A DNA stretch of 60,000 nucleotides. Source: Antedon mediterranea. Its lineage: Eukaryota > Echinodermata > Crinoidea > Comatulida > Antedonidae. Position numbers and translations under genes: made by a program. The stretch spans positions 31,255,001 through 31,315,000 of the forward strand of contig NC_092673.1 of assembly GCF_964355755.1 (NCBI RefSeq). Reading direction: 5' to 3'. Below are positions 31,871 to 44,841 of this stretch, piece by piece. The notes under the pieces were generated by a model. The model searched no databases. It was not told the DNA's origin and worked only from the letters and a program-made list of their open reading frames with translations. How positions within the stretch are numbered: position 1 is the stretch's first letter; every line of letters begins with the position of its first letter.

Positions 31871-34800
31871 TATTGTACACCATTTTACTATAAACGAAAT
31901 AGTTAGAAAGTTATAAACCCTGTTAAATGTTATGCACTTCCATTCCTTTCTTTTGCTTGTTATACCTCTGAAAATACACATAAAAAATTCATTGTATAGT
32001 ATTAAAAAACATGATTTTTAAGGATTAGTGTTATCAATATACCTGACTAGTATGTACTGTACATACAGTATACCTGACAACTATAACACTTCAAAGTGGC
32101 ACAGTTACAAAGAACAGAAAACAGTACAAAATAACATAAAATCAATAACAATATTAAGTTAAGAACAAGAAGAATTTGAAAAGCTGCTTTTATCATTGTA
32201 GGTTATTAAGGTAATGGTGCTAGATGGATGTGAGACACCCATATTTAAGGTCTTCCCCTTACAGTAGGCTAAAGCTCATTTAACAAAGCACTCATTTACA
32301 AAAACCTCTGGACACCTGTTTTAAGTTTTACACTTCACTAAACTTCTCTAAATACATACATCACTAGTCAGTTAGTTGTTTGGCTGTACTCAGCTGTTGC
32401 ACTATTTTATTGTGATGTAAATTATAAAAACAATAATTAGAAAATCATAAAAATACGTACTTCCATGTTTTAGGTGACTCACATTTTTTTCTTCCAATTT
32501 ATTAAGTTCTGCATGCATGTGCTGAAATAAAAAAAAAACTAAAAACAATGTTGTTGTATTCAGTACTTTTTTTATTGTTAATTACGACTATACCATTTGT
32601 TGAACGTCCCTCTTCAAAAGCAACACTTACATTAATGGACACACCTTTGTAGCATTTCAAATATTATATATTTTCTCCTGCTGAAAAATAATTTTTGAAT
32701 AGGCCATTTTAATGTCACCTAATGTAGTTATTGACTTGAAAAAAAAATATTTGATTGAAAAAAAAATTATTTGCCCGACAAATAAAACTGAAAACGGTAT
32801 TCTGGATTAGATTTATACATCCTTATTTTGCATGTACTGGATGGGGGTATACATCTTTAAAACTACACAAAATAATAAAAATCATATTACTGAATCAATC
32901 GATGATACAGTATGCAATTTGCAGTATGAAATCAAAGAATTCCAATCTGAAAAATTGAGATATACAAAAAAAATTCATGGACAGATGCATTTTATGTTAT
33001 TTCTAACACTTTTTTTTTAACAACGGAGACAATTTGAGGACATAATGTGATGAAAAGTTCATTCCATCGTACTACTTGGCCGGACAAACTGCACTCTGCA
33101 TTGTTTTTTTTGTTATGTACGGTATGTCACTCATCTATTGCTCACCGGACTTATAGCTGATATTATTATTGAAAAAAATGCTGCCCTCTATCTTGTTCAA
33201 AAACAATAATGAATATTTATTTATTCTTTCTTTATTCTGCAGGCACTTTCAGTACTAGTGCACTGATTTTCAAAGTGGTACAGTAATTGGAAATATCATA
33301 ACAAACTTAATCAAGTAAAGATAAAGAGTAATCAAAATTATAAATAGAGAAAATATACATTTAAAATAGAAATCAATTTTAGAAAAGAAAACTCAAATGT
33401 TGCATATTGTATTTTGGAATGAAGTTATTGACATATTTTTTAAGTTAATTTTTAATTCATTCGGAAGTTCATTCCAGCTTTTACATGAATGATAGTAAAA
33501 CTTTTTTTTTATTCATACCTTTTTGCCTTGACAAATATTCCAGGTGGAGATAACTAAATCATTATTGCTTTGGCTTTGTGTGCCTTTAGACTGAAAGGGT
33601 GTGCTTATTATTAAATGTCAATAATAGTAATTTTAACCTAACCCTAACCCATTCCAAAGTCTTAATATCAACAGAAAGCAAAATTCTATGTAGTCTATTC
33701 ATGAGTACTTGTTATGTAAACAATTAGTATTTTGAACATTACAATTGGACCATACACAACAACAATAATAAAAAAGGGGAAATACAAGAGCATTAGCTAA
33801 CATTGTAAGCGTATATGACGCTTCGCTTCGGTACTTGAATAGCTTCAGGTGCACTGCAGACATCAATAGAATAGGGAAATTAAATGGCTACCATAATAGT
33901 AAGAATAGTAGCGTCAATAAATGATAATAAATTTCATAAAAAAATACAATTAATAATCATATTTTCATGTACAGCAGAAATTAAGTTCTGCAAAAAGTGT
34001 GCAAAAAGTGTGGGTAGCTGCAACTGCAGGGTCAAAAATATTGATTTAAAAACTCATTAACCCCCTACCAATAAGTAGAACAGTCCTCGGCATTATTGAT
34101 TTAATACAAACATCCGATGCATGAAATCAGGGACAACTCCCTGATGAAATAATTCATGGCATCATAGCGTTCTTTCCATTTCAATGAACGCATTGTTAAT
34201 AATATACAAGAAGGTTTCAACCATGAAAGCATACAAGCTATTTCACCATTTACAAAAGTGAAACTTGTACATTTTCCTGAGAGTTTATACTAGGAAATAC
34301 TAATAATAATAATAAAAATTTGTAATGCGCCAATTCCAGCAGTAAGTGATCAAAGGAGCGGTGTATGAGAGAGCTTAATCTGAAAGAAAAAAAGGAGTTT
34401 TCAAGGCGATTATATCCTTGCCGTATATGGGTAAAATGTGTAACATTATCGGACGACTGTTTGGTTTGGTTGGTAAGTTTTTTTTTGTAATTAAATGTCA
34501 TAGTCAATGTCTATTATTCTAACTATTATATATTAACAATTATATTTAAAGCATCTGTGCCTCGTCTGTTTTTAACCGCTTGCTACGACCTTGATAATAT
34601 TTATTCATAATTTACTTAAGTTTGAATTTTTTGCCATGTTCACATTCAAAAATGTGTAACTATTTTTAAATAGTCTAATCCCTGCTCTAATTATTAGTAT
34701 TCACAAACAATATTTGACTCATAGACTAAGTAAAGGTATGCATAAGCAGGTACAACATTCTAATACTAACTATTAATTTTGAAAACAAATAATGAAAATT

Positions 34801-36582
34801 TGCTTATAGATGTTATTGTGTCAAGCACGGAATACGGTACTAATGCACATTCATATGTGGCATGACGTGGTGCAGGTTAGTGAAGTGACCTTTACATTAG
34901 CATTTCATCCTTATATTCAAGATGCAAGCTACAGATTAATTGAATGAACGTTTACTTTAGAACAGTAAGTATTGTAAAACAAATAATAATAATAATAATA
35001 ATAATTGTAGTTTTCATTGTAGTAATAACCAAGGCAATCCTAACAACAGGATACTGAACTCCGGTAGATCAAAGGGTTTATCTGTGGCTGCATTCAGTTT
35101 AACAATATGCAAAATTAAATTTAGACACAAAACATCTTTGACTTAAAATTACTTTTAAATCCGATCTATTGTGTCTATTTTGATGAAAACAATTTTAGAA
35201 ATTAGATACCTATTAGAACTTTATATTCGTAAGAAAAATCATTCAAATCGGGCTTTTAAAAGTACCAAAATAAATTAAATAAGAATAAAAACCATGAAAC
35301 GTATGGTCACATACTGTATCCATTAATTTGATGCAAATTAACAGCTATAACCACAACTACAGTAGTATGCATTTGTCGCAACCAATCATAAGAGCAAAGG
35401 ACTGTTACAAGTTCCTATCTTGGCAAGGCAAGCTCAGGCAGGCTCAGTGTCTTATTGTTAGATTGCCTAATTGTTATAACAAAGTTTTCTTTATAGACGA
35501 TCTTTAACATGCACAACTGTATAAAGCATAAAATGAAGAAAGCGCTTTATTATGCTAATATCTTGCTGAAACATGATGAGGTCAGCTATGAATCTAATAT
35601 TAATTGCTTTTTTACTATAATCAATAGTGTACAATCTTAGTAAATTTAACATTTTTCAAAATTTACGACTGAATTTCTTTTTATAATGCAATTGTAAGAC
35701 GATTTTATTAGCCCAAGGGCCATGATCAAAAACCATACAATAGGCTTACATTACTTGTACCCACAAGTCCATTGACACAGTACACCACTTCTTATTAATA
35801 TATTAAGAATTATGAGAATAAAAATAGGTGATATAAAGTAATCTGGAGATAGTTTTAGCAATAATTTTTGTACATTTCGTAATAAGCTCAGTAGCTTATT
35901 TATGTATTTTATAGGTCTGTGTTCCCTGTAAGTTAAACTGGTGAACTTTGAATTTACTTTTGGCTGGAAAAACTGTTAAAAGTAAAAAATAATGAATTCA
36001 CCAAAAAAAAAAAATGCAATTACAAATTTCATATCAATTTGATTGATTTCAAGTTGCTATACATACAGTAAATAATTGATGATGATTTATATAAATCTAT
36101 TTATCATCATCAATATTTTATAAAATTTGTTATACTACAATAAGAAAGTCAGCATTAGACAAATTGGGCTTTTTAAATGTTAAAACTTCATCATCTACGA
36201 GTGCAGCATATCCTTGTAATAACCTAGTAATTTTACGTCACTTTTCACTATTAATATCTATCGTGTGCAAACACCTACTTAAATGCACACCGATATATGT
36301 TTGACCTCAACAATTAAGGTTACAAACAATAGAGGGCGCAATTTTGAACAACTTTATTTTCGTTTGCTCGCTCGACCGCTCTCCAAAATAAGCTTTAAAA
36401 TGTGGTAAATAACTTTTTTTCGATACATTTTGTTATTGTAAATCATTGTTTCTAAACACATTAGAAGACAATGAATTTGTGAGTCTAAAAGTTATCCCTC
36501 GGGCTAAGTAACTTTCTAGGCTACAAAAACTATAGTACATGCCTGACGAAGCATCAATATCCTCGGATGAACTCGCCTTTCC
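31871..36582. other. Intergenic region between genes 1 and 2
   Basis: AT-rich with several dispersed repeats. About 32170-32500 resembles the 3' flank of gene 3 (59100-59480). About 32634-32745 is a partial copy of the TTGTCCCC MITE. About 34290-34380 has an (AAT)n run followed by tgcgccaattccagcagtaa, a phrase typical of dispersed invertebrate repeats. Microsatellite (AAT)n lies at 34984-35006. No convincing exon was found on either strand. Confidence 0.45.
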
Positions 36583-38780
36583 ATGCCGTATGCAAACCAC
36601 AGAACAGCAGCGGAAGTAAACCGAGTAATAGAGTAGGCCAGGCTCATGTATTTAAGCTTTCCTCAGCTCATGATAAGTTTTTAGTCAATCCAGTAGTCAC
36701 CTTTTACCTACTGGGACCTAAAACAATCTTTTCTAAATAGATAACCCATCTTATTGTGCATGCCAATTAATTTTTTTTAGCTAGTCTGCCTAGTCTAGAC
36801 ATGATGTGCAGAGAAAGTTGTGTTTGATTTTTTTGTTGTTTAGTTTTGTAGGCCTAGCTGGTAAACATCAGTAACGTACGAACATCGTACACTAGCTATA
36901 GGCTAGTCTGACATTGTATAGTTGCTAAATTAATTGTCTTTCTGTTTTTGCCAGAATCTGTTGATACAAATTGGGGGAAACCCGGTATTTTCGCTGAAAA
37001 GTTAGGAGTCATCTATTTGTTTTTGCCTCACTATCGATCAAAAAATGGGGGAATTTAAAGAAGAAAAACTGAAATATCAATCTGTGCGCAACGTATGTTG
37101 GGATTTATATCGGGCCGCTTAAATTATTAGAATCAACTTATTTTTCAAATTTGTAACCGTTTAAAGATGAAAAAGTTACAGTACCTCAATATATATATTT
37201 TATATTTATTTAGTTTGTCACCTTAAATTAAATTTACTGTAAAAACGATGAACATTTTTTGGGGATTTAATGTGGAGCATGCGCAAGTTGTACTAACTCG
37301 TACAGCAATTACGAGTTATCACAATATTTTAACAGTCTTTTTACCGAGATTTACATTTTCACCTTGTAATAACTTTCAACAACTTGTTACATTGAGAGAA
37401 ATGTACATGTGAAATACAGTAGGTATAAGTGCTTTTACGAAGTATACTTGGGTTTTATGAGAGAAATGACATGGAATCCTTGGGATGGATCTAACAATTT
37501 GTCCTCACATTTTGGTGCATTGTAGATTTTTTTTAAGTGACTAAAAATGTCTTTATTTTTATATTTCAGCACCATACCAGACAATTCAAAAACAGGTAAT
37601 TAGCAGGGTATACCTAAAGTAACAATTAGTAATTGATTATCAATGCCCATATTTCCCTAGATTCTCCCTTTTTTCTTAAAGAAAAATAAAATATTTTTAA
37701 TACAAAAATATCTTCAATTATAGAAATAAACAGAATTGACAGAATATAAGACATACAGTATTATAAATGTGTACAGTGCTAATATATAAATAATAAATAA
37801 AATTTACAGTTACAGAAAAGTAATATCAGGGAGGGAAAACATTTGATTTATTAAATTTTAAATAAAGGATAGGAAGACAGTAAATATTGGTGAAGGTTTT
37901 CTAAAGGTTTTTTTTTTATGAAATCATTTTAATAAATGTTTTAATGTTAACTTTTCATGTTGATTTCTCATTGTAGCTTCCGTAAGATTCATCCTGACCA
38001 ATGAAGATTTAACCTACAAAGCAGTTAATGTTGACCCCTCGACAAGTATAGAAGAATGTCTATCCAAATATTTTTTTGTAAGTAGTTCTTTTTTGTGTTT
38101 GAATGTCATTTTAAATAGCTTTAATTTCAATAGCATTCAACTTCCAACGTTTTTTTTAATGCTGTTCTTACAAAAACACAAACAGTTCACATGTTATCAT
38201 TTCAGATTTAAGTTTTTAATTTTTTATGTGTCGTTAAATTTCATTAAAATGCATAAAACCAGATGATGTATTACAGTATACAGTGTTTCCTCAAAAATGG
38301 AAAATAAATCAATCATGTAGGGGCAGAGCGTAATTGCTCTGTTTGATCTAGGAAAGTGTACAGTAGTGTCCTGTTGTTTGACTGACTTGATCCGACATAC
38401 TAGATTAAACATATTTCAACCATTTTATGGTGATGGTGCACCCACCCAAAGCTCAACCAAATACATAACATACTGAACTGTATTTATACAAAACATGAAA
38501 TTGTGAGTAGGATGGTAGGAAATCAATATAAACTAATATCAATTAGTTAGTTCCATCATACTGTAGATTATAAGGGTACCTATACCATACAAACCTTAAA
38601 AACAAACATTGAACCAACATAAAAGTAATTGAATCATGTAATGTACAACTCGCAATGAAAGAATAATAATTTAACAATAATTTCTTTAAATGTGAAATAC
38701 TGTAAGTGAGTAGTCATTACATTACATGATTCAATCACTTTTATGTTGGTTCAATGGCTTTCTAGTTTTTGTTTTGTTTG

Positions 38781-38813
<33 letters not shown>

Positions 38814-41800
38814 GGTTTGCTGTACCCTTTCATAGAGAAATAGGTTAATATTCATTTCTTAATTGTATTATACTTTTAATACTCTTCTTTTTTGTTTCTA
38901 TTTTATATTTAGACAAAAGACAAAATTTGTGTGGATACAAATGGACAAGTTAACATGAAGGACAAGGTCGGATATGGAAGGGTCTTGTATCTAAAAGAAA
39001 GAAAAAAGGGTAAACATTCTACTCATAATAAAACATTTTAAAATTACACAACTTATTACACAATGAATTACTGAATTCATTATTTGATAATATCAATAGT
39101 TATTAGAAATGTACCTGTTTCTAGAAATACAATATAATACTATAGATGGACTACATACATTTATCAAGATTTTTTTTTAAACCATTTAACAAACAGTTCA
39201 TATTGTACAACATATCATTAAAATCCACCCCATGGTATACAACTTTCTGAAAACTATGAGCCACAACATTTTTTCAAGGCATGGGGAGGGCTTGAGAAAT
39301 TGAACAAAAGGTTCTTACCTTAATACTATTTTTTTTATGTTGGTCACTTATACAGCTGGGATTGGGCTGTGGTGAAATAAAAAGTTTGTGCTGGTTTAAG
39401 AGTCTTTTGGTACTGTAAACTGAAGTTTTTGGGAATTTCCCATTATAGTAAAATCATATTACTCTGTTGCAGGTGTTAAAGATGTCCCTTCAGAGGAATT
39501 GCCAGACATATCTAGTAAGAGGTAGGTGTGCATCTTATTTTTTATGTTCACTTTTTGAAGACATTAATGCTGCATTGCCCCATCAAAATTTGCTAATTGT
39601 TGTTGTCACGATCTTTTTTTTCTTTTTTTTTTTCTTTATTCTTCTTTCTTTCCACGAATTTTGTTGGGAGCGTATCTCTAATTCTGGCCAACATAAGATT
39701 GTATAACTTTGTCATAAGATTGACCTATATCTGTAGATGTGCAAGAAACTTTGTTTTTTGATTTTCGAGTTGCGCAGCGTAAGTTACGCGCAATTTTATG
39801 AATTTCAATGATTGATCATAGATTAAAAACCAAAAGTCATTTTCTATTGAAACTTGGTGAAAATTTAAGTTATATCATGCGCAAACTTTCTATGGATTCA
39901 AAATGGCATGTTTTACATAAGTTACGCGGGCACGCGCGTTCAAAATTTCAAAATGCGCAAAATTCATTTCTAATCAACTTTCTACGCATTTCATGTCATT
40001 TTGAGCATTTCAAAAATTCCCACGCGTGCGCACGTAAGGCAAAAACATGTTTTTTTTGCTTGATTTTTGTTTTTTCAGCCTTCTCTAGTAATTTTACCAA
40101 CTTTCAAACAATTTCGACTTAAAATCACGTCATACGAGCACGTAAAATTGAACAATTTGTGCGCATTTTTTTAAAAAAATTTAAAAAATGTGTCAAAATT
40201 ATACCTTTTTTTGAACAGTCATAGATTCTAAACTACATGGTGAATTTTTTTTTTTTTTTATATATTCTGAAAGTAGATGAGTGGTAGATATAGAATCATG
40301 CATCGATTTGGCTAACCGGACATTGTGACGTCATCGTATGGCCACTCGAATATCAAATATAGGATTTTTGTCTCTTTCGTCATAGCTCATCACATTTAAT
40401 AGAGCGCATCTCCACTTATCCGTATTCCATTTCCCTCAATTTTTTTATTTTGTCTAGGTCAATCAATTATCTTTCGCATGATTTACCATTTTTAAAATTT
40501 TTATGACGTCATCATGTTCAAAAACGTCAATAACTTTGGTCACTTCTTTTCACCTATTCTGCACTGTATGTAGTACGTATACAGTATATAGTGTATACCG
40601 TATATACTTAGACGCGACGCAAAATAGAGGGCACACTAACATTTTTTTCAATGGCATAATCGTTTTTCTGCGCGCAATATTCTAACGTATGACGTGCACA
40701 TGGCTTTTGCGCTGCGGATAACCTAACTCGTCCGTAGTGACGAGTTCAAATCTAGTTTAAATGCTTATTATAAACATGCAGGGAATCTCCCCATTTAGCG
40801 ACATACTGTACAAAACCTTCATTATTTATTTTCCACTCTCCAAATGAATTTAAACAGTTACCTTAACATAAATATATCGTATATATATATATATATATAT
40901 ATATATACGTGGATTTCTTCTTATTATCTTTCTAATCTAACCGTCCTAAGTAATGTTAATTGAATTAATCATTTTGCTTTTGGTCATCAAAACACTTGAA
41001 TTGGAAGTCCAGTAACCTTTAACACATATACTGTAGAATTGTGTCAAATCAAGTTTATTTCAGTAGAAAGAAAGTAGGCATACACTAGTCATAATACAAA
41101 CTTTTTTTATATTCTAGAACCAATGTCACACCAGTCGCAAGCCAATTCAGAGTTCAAGCTACACCTGGTAAATCTGGCAATAACATTTTTATTTCTACAG
41201 TTCTAAATAACATTTATTCTTAATACAAACTTGTTGTATAGTGCATACTCATAACTAATATTTGATAACCTGTTAAATTTATAATAGAAAAAGTTGAAAA
41301 ATTAAATAATATTTGTTGTTGCATTGGTAGTGATTAAGTAATTAAAATACAATAACTATAAATATATCATGCAGTATTTTATATCATTATAGACTGGCGA
41401 AAGATAAAATTACATCATGGTCCATTATTCTATGTAAAAGCAACACAACACAGTGAAAAGACTGTAGAAGAATTAATAACTTTCACCACAGAGGTAAATG
41501 TACTGTATTTTGTTTTAAGTTTTCATATCTGTTTTTCACAAAGAATAGGAAGGTTTCAACTACTCATTTAACAGCTTATATATAACCAACTTAACACCAA
41601 TTATTCTACATCAGTCAACATTTTAACTCCTACATCACATATAACCCGAGTTACATTGCTCGCTTCACTCGCGTACCATCTAGGTCGTGTCCACAGATGG
41701 TTCTCGAATACATAGTAATTTCAACAACTAGCGAATTCAAATGTACGAGCTTATTGTGCCTGTTACATACAACTTTATTTACGATATAATTACATCGGGA

Positions 41801-42884
41801 AAAAATGGCCCTGTTAATAGGGGTTGAATCAAGAATGTGTCCCCTAAATAAGGGTTGACCGTAGTGTTAAAACATATACTGTATTGCCACTTGTTTCATC
41901 GGAAAGTGTCCCCTTCATACTGTATATTATTTCTCATACCTTGTGAATTCATCATGTGCAAATTTATTGACAAGAACAAATTATGTTTAGCCTATAAACA
42001 CAATGCAATGTCGTATTTTAACCTGAATATTGTAATTCATTCACAGATAATTTAACACACAAAATTAATTTTTTGTGTATATTTGGAAATCCAGATGCAT
42101 CCTCCTTTTATGAACTCAACCTTTTGTTTCTTACTACTGTATACACATCAAATTCTGAATGTTAGATGCTCTTTATAATACTATTTTTAGTATTATTATT
42201 TCCATATATTGTTATGTTTATACCCATGGCACCATTATCTAAAACTTTTAAATCTTCCATTAGTAACAAATAATAAGTTTTTATTTGCAAAGGTTCTAAC
42301 ATATGTTCTTTTCTGAATAGCTTGATGCTAGAAAATACAAGCGTATCTTAGATGAAAACGGTGAAGAAGTTGAACCAACTTCATTGGTTGGAAATAGATG
42401 TTACTTTCTTGTTGTGCTAATAAAAGGTAACTGATGTAACACTAACACCAACACTTAATAATACAAGGGTAACTCCGAATTTCATAGACAGAATATATTT
42501 TGAGAATTTGATGTTTCGATCTGTTTGATCATTTTCATGAATCTGATGAGCTTGACAATAATATTTGAATTAACCAATGGGTACTGTAGCTGATATGTTA
42601 TAGCCAACTATTACTGTATACTCACCCTTACTGGTCAATCCTTGCGAGTTATTTTGATAACGTGAGGGGTGGGGGTCACATGAAGAAGTGCTAGGCATGC
42701 ATTATGTAATTCCTGTAATTAAAAATCAAATTAAAATTTTCATCACTTTTTGTCAGTAACAATTTAGCTATATTTATAGCACATATGTCTGATTAAATAG
42801 AGGGCAGAGAGTCAAACAATTGCTTAAAATGACTATATTCTGTTTTTAGGTACCGCTTGGAGGATGGACAGAGGAGACCAATAG
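36583..42884 (+). CDS. Small two-module protein of an unrecognised tandem family (gene 2)
   Basis: Nine coding exons: 36583-36587 (tentative), 37570-37595, 37977-38077, 38913-39009, 39473-39521, 41118-41167, 41393-41493, 42321-42426 and 42850-42884, giving 189 residues. Module 1 spans exons 3-4 (SVRFILTNEDLTYKAVNVDP...ECLSKYFF, then TKDKICVDTNG...VGYGRVLYLKER). Exon 5 is a linker. Exon 6 carries the family linker FRVQATP. Module 2 spans exons 7-8 (DWRKIKLHHGPLFYVKATQH...EELITFTTE, then RILDENGEEVEP...VGNRCYFLVVL). Exon 9 ends TAWRMDRGDQ. Each module is split by a phase-0 intron, as in genes 1 and 3. Exons 3-9 are well supported by phase and homology. Exon 1 (ATG CC before gtatgc) was chosen because exon 2 needs phase 2 and the other family genes also begin with a tiny phase-2 exon. 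The ATG at 37045 fails because its phase leads to a stop in exon 3. Confidence 0.68.
38607..38760. repeat. Short inverted repeat next to poly(T)
   Basis: Arms of about 40 bp (ccaacataaaagtaattgaa at about 38612, reverse complement at about 38735-38755) around a 65 bp loop. A 30 bp poly(T) run lies at 38780-38809. Intron 3 of gene 2; possibly a small MITE. Confidence 0.6.
39720..40500. repeat. Intronic stretch rich in CG-containing words
   Basis: Within intron 5 of gene 2. Unlike its AT-rich CpG-poor surroundings, it repeats words such as gcgcaa, cacgcgcgttc, gttacgcg and cacgcgtgcgcacg, and contains two tgacgtca motifs (about 40326 and 40504). The open frames here show no protein-like composition. 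Nature unknown; perhaps a recently inserted dispersed repeat. Confidence 0.35.
40880..40908. repeat. (TA)n microsatellite
   Basis: Fourteen or so uninterrupted TA dinucleotides in intron 5 of gene 2. Confidence 0.95.
41650..41930. repeat. Dispersed repeat related to 7404-7600
   Basis: Contains gctcgcttcactcgcgtacc and cagatggttctcgaatac, both also present at 7411-7465. This is followed by paired phrases (tgtcccctaaataagggttg, agtgtcccc). It lies in intron 7 of gene 2. Non-coding and probably a decayed DNA transposon. Confidence 0.45.
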
Positions 42885-43037
42885 ATCTTCTGTATGCATT
42901 AAGTGAAAGGCATCTCTTCAATTCTGTGATATCATAACCTTCTCTCCTTTTCCAAAAGGCAACTTAACTTTCAACATACATTTTCATAATCTTCAGTTAT
43001 TTATAGTCAAGTCAAAATATGAAAATATAGGGCCTAA

Positions 43038-44838
43038 CCCCAAAAAAATTGCAAGAAAATGTTTTTTGATGTATTACAATAAAATATGATCTCAAAAAAC
43101 ATATATCAAATCAGACTACCGCAAAGGTTCAAAATTTGACGTTAAAAAAGATGGCCGCCAATTTTTAAAAATCGGTAACCGCTTGTAGTAGACAGCTGTA
43201 TTTGGTGTCAAATTATTCAAAATATATATGTTTATATTTACACTTTTTGAACATTTTGTTCAAACATGACCGGAAATTCCAGTTTGTGACCTTTGACATA
43301 TATGGCATGACATTTAATATATAAAAAAATGTTCATATCTACGTAACTAAAAACCATAGAGCCTTGATATTGGTGTCAAAATGATCAGAACATACATATT
43401 TATATTTACTGTTTTTGAAAATGTTGTTGAAAAATAATCGAAAACACAAGGTTTTCCATTTGAAACAATGTCTATACAGAGCCTGTAATATACATACAGG
43501 ATCTGGAAGAATTGTGTGTGAAAATGGAATAAAGGAAAGGCAATGAAATGGCAGTGAAAATAATCAAATACAAACAATGGCAAAGGAACTTGCTTGTGTA
43601 ACTATACAGTTTAAAAATAATGTAAAAATCATAGATGCAAGAGAAAAAATATCACGATACACACCAAGAAATGTCAACAAATGAAGAATTAAAACCATCT
43701 ATAGCACATTGGCCTCTGATGATATCATATCAATGAGTTAAAAGCTGAACAGTTACAGATTAAATCAAAGTAATTGGAAGCAATAACAAGGAAGAAGTGA
43801 AACAATGCAAACTAGCACGTTTACAAGGATTAAAGGAAGGAGGTTAAAGGGGGAGAAAGTTGTAAGAGCTGTGGTGCAATAATGAAAACAAAATAATTAT
43901 AATGAAATTCTTCTTGAACATGCCTCAAATCTTGAGTAAGCAAACTTGAAGTAATGAAGAAGAAATGAAAAAACAGAGTGATGAAGACATAATAATTAAG
44001 AACATGGACATTACAATGATGAAATAGTTAAATTATGGATTGTTAAACAACAACAACAAAGTTGACTACATGTGTTTCACAACTTTGATGCTTGGAGGCA
44101 GAGCCGTTACCAAAAATACACATGGATTAGTTGTCATCCTCGCAAGAACTGCTTGACAAATCCAATTATACATTACAATTACATCTAGATTGAACGTCTG
44201 AAAAGGGAGAAAACTATGGCACAGTTGGAATTGTCACGATTAGAGCATCTACCAAAAGTTATGGGAAACTGGGAACAATGATGGCAAATCAACAGATATA
44301 TCAAATTTGAAAGTAATCATTCACTACAAACATTATACAGGCTCTGCTGAAGATAATTCGCGTAACATGCCTCATGTACATGTATGTGAAAATATTTATT
44401 TTATATGCTTAAGTATAAAAGGTCAAAACCTTATGTTTTCGGTTATTTTTGAACAAAATGTTTCAAAAGGGTAAATATAAATATGTATGTTCTGAACATT
44501 TTGACACCAATATCAAGACTCTGTGATTTGCAGTTATATAGATATATAAACGTCATGCAATATATGTCAAAGGTCACAAAATGGAATTTACGGTCATGTT
44601 TGAACAAAATGTTCAAAAAGTGTAAATATAAACATATATATTTTGAACAATTTGACACCAAATACAGCTGTCTACTACAAGCGGTTACCGATTTTCCAAA
44701 AATTGGCGGCCATCTTTTTTAACGTCAAATCTTGAACCTTTGCGGTAGTCCGATTTGGGTAAACTTTTGATATATATTTTTTGAGACCATATTTTATTAT
44801 AATTCATCAAAAAACGTTTTTTTGCAATTTTTTTGGGG
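43038..44838. mobile_element. Fold-back element with TAA target duplication
   Basis: 1801 bp, ending ccccaaaaaaattgc / gcaatttttttgggg, flanked by TAA on both sides (43035-43037 and 44839-44841). Inverted arms of about 420 bp (to about 43455 and from about 44421) share atggccgcca, gacagctgtatttggtgtca and accgcttgtagtag. The 965 bp interior is purine-rich with no open frame. A TAA (TWA) duplication fits PIF/Harbinger elements. It lies about 150 bp after the stop codon of gene 2 and may include its 3' UTR. Confidence 0.75.
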
Positions 44839-44841
44839 TAA

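Noticed and set aside
37045-37092. ATG at 37045 (MGEFKEEKLKYQSVRN) followed by a good gtatgt donor as first exon of gene 2
   Set aside because: It ends in phase 0; joining it to the exon at 37570 puts the next exon out of frame with a stop, whereas the conserved module needs a phase-2 predecessor.
39808-40122. 104-codon open frame in intron 5 of gene 2
   Set aside because: Low-complexity composition, no homology signal, and it lies between well-supported exons without suitable splice sites.
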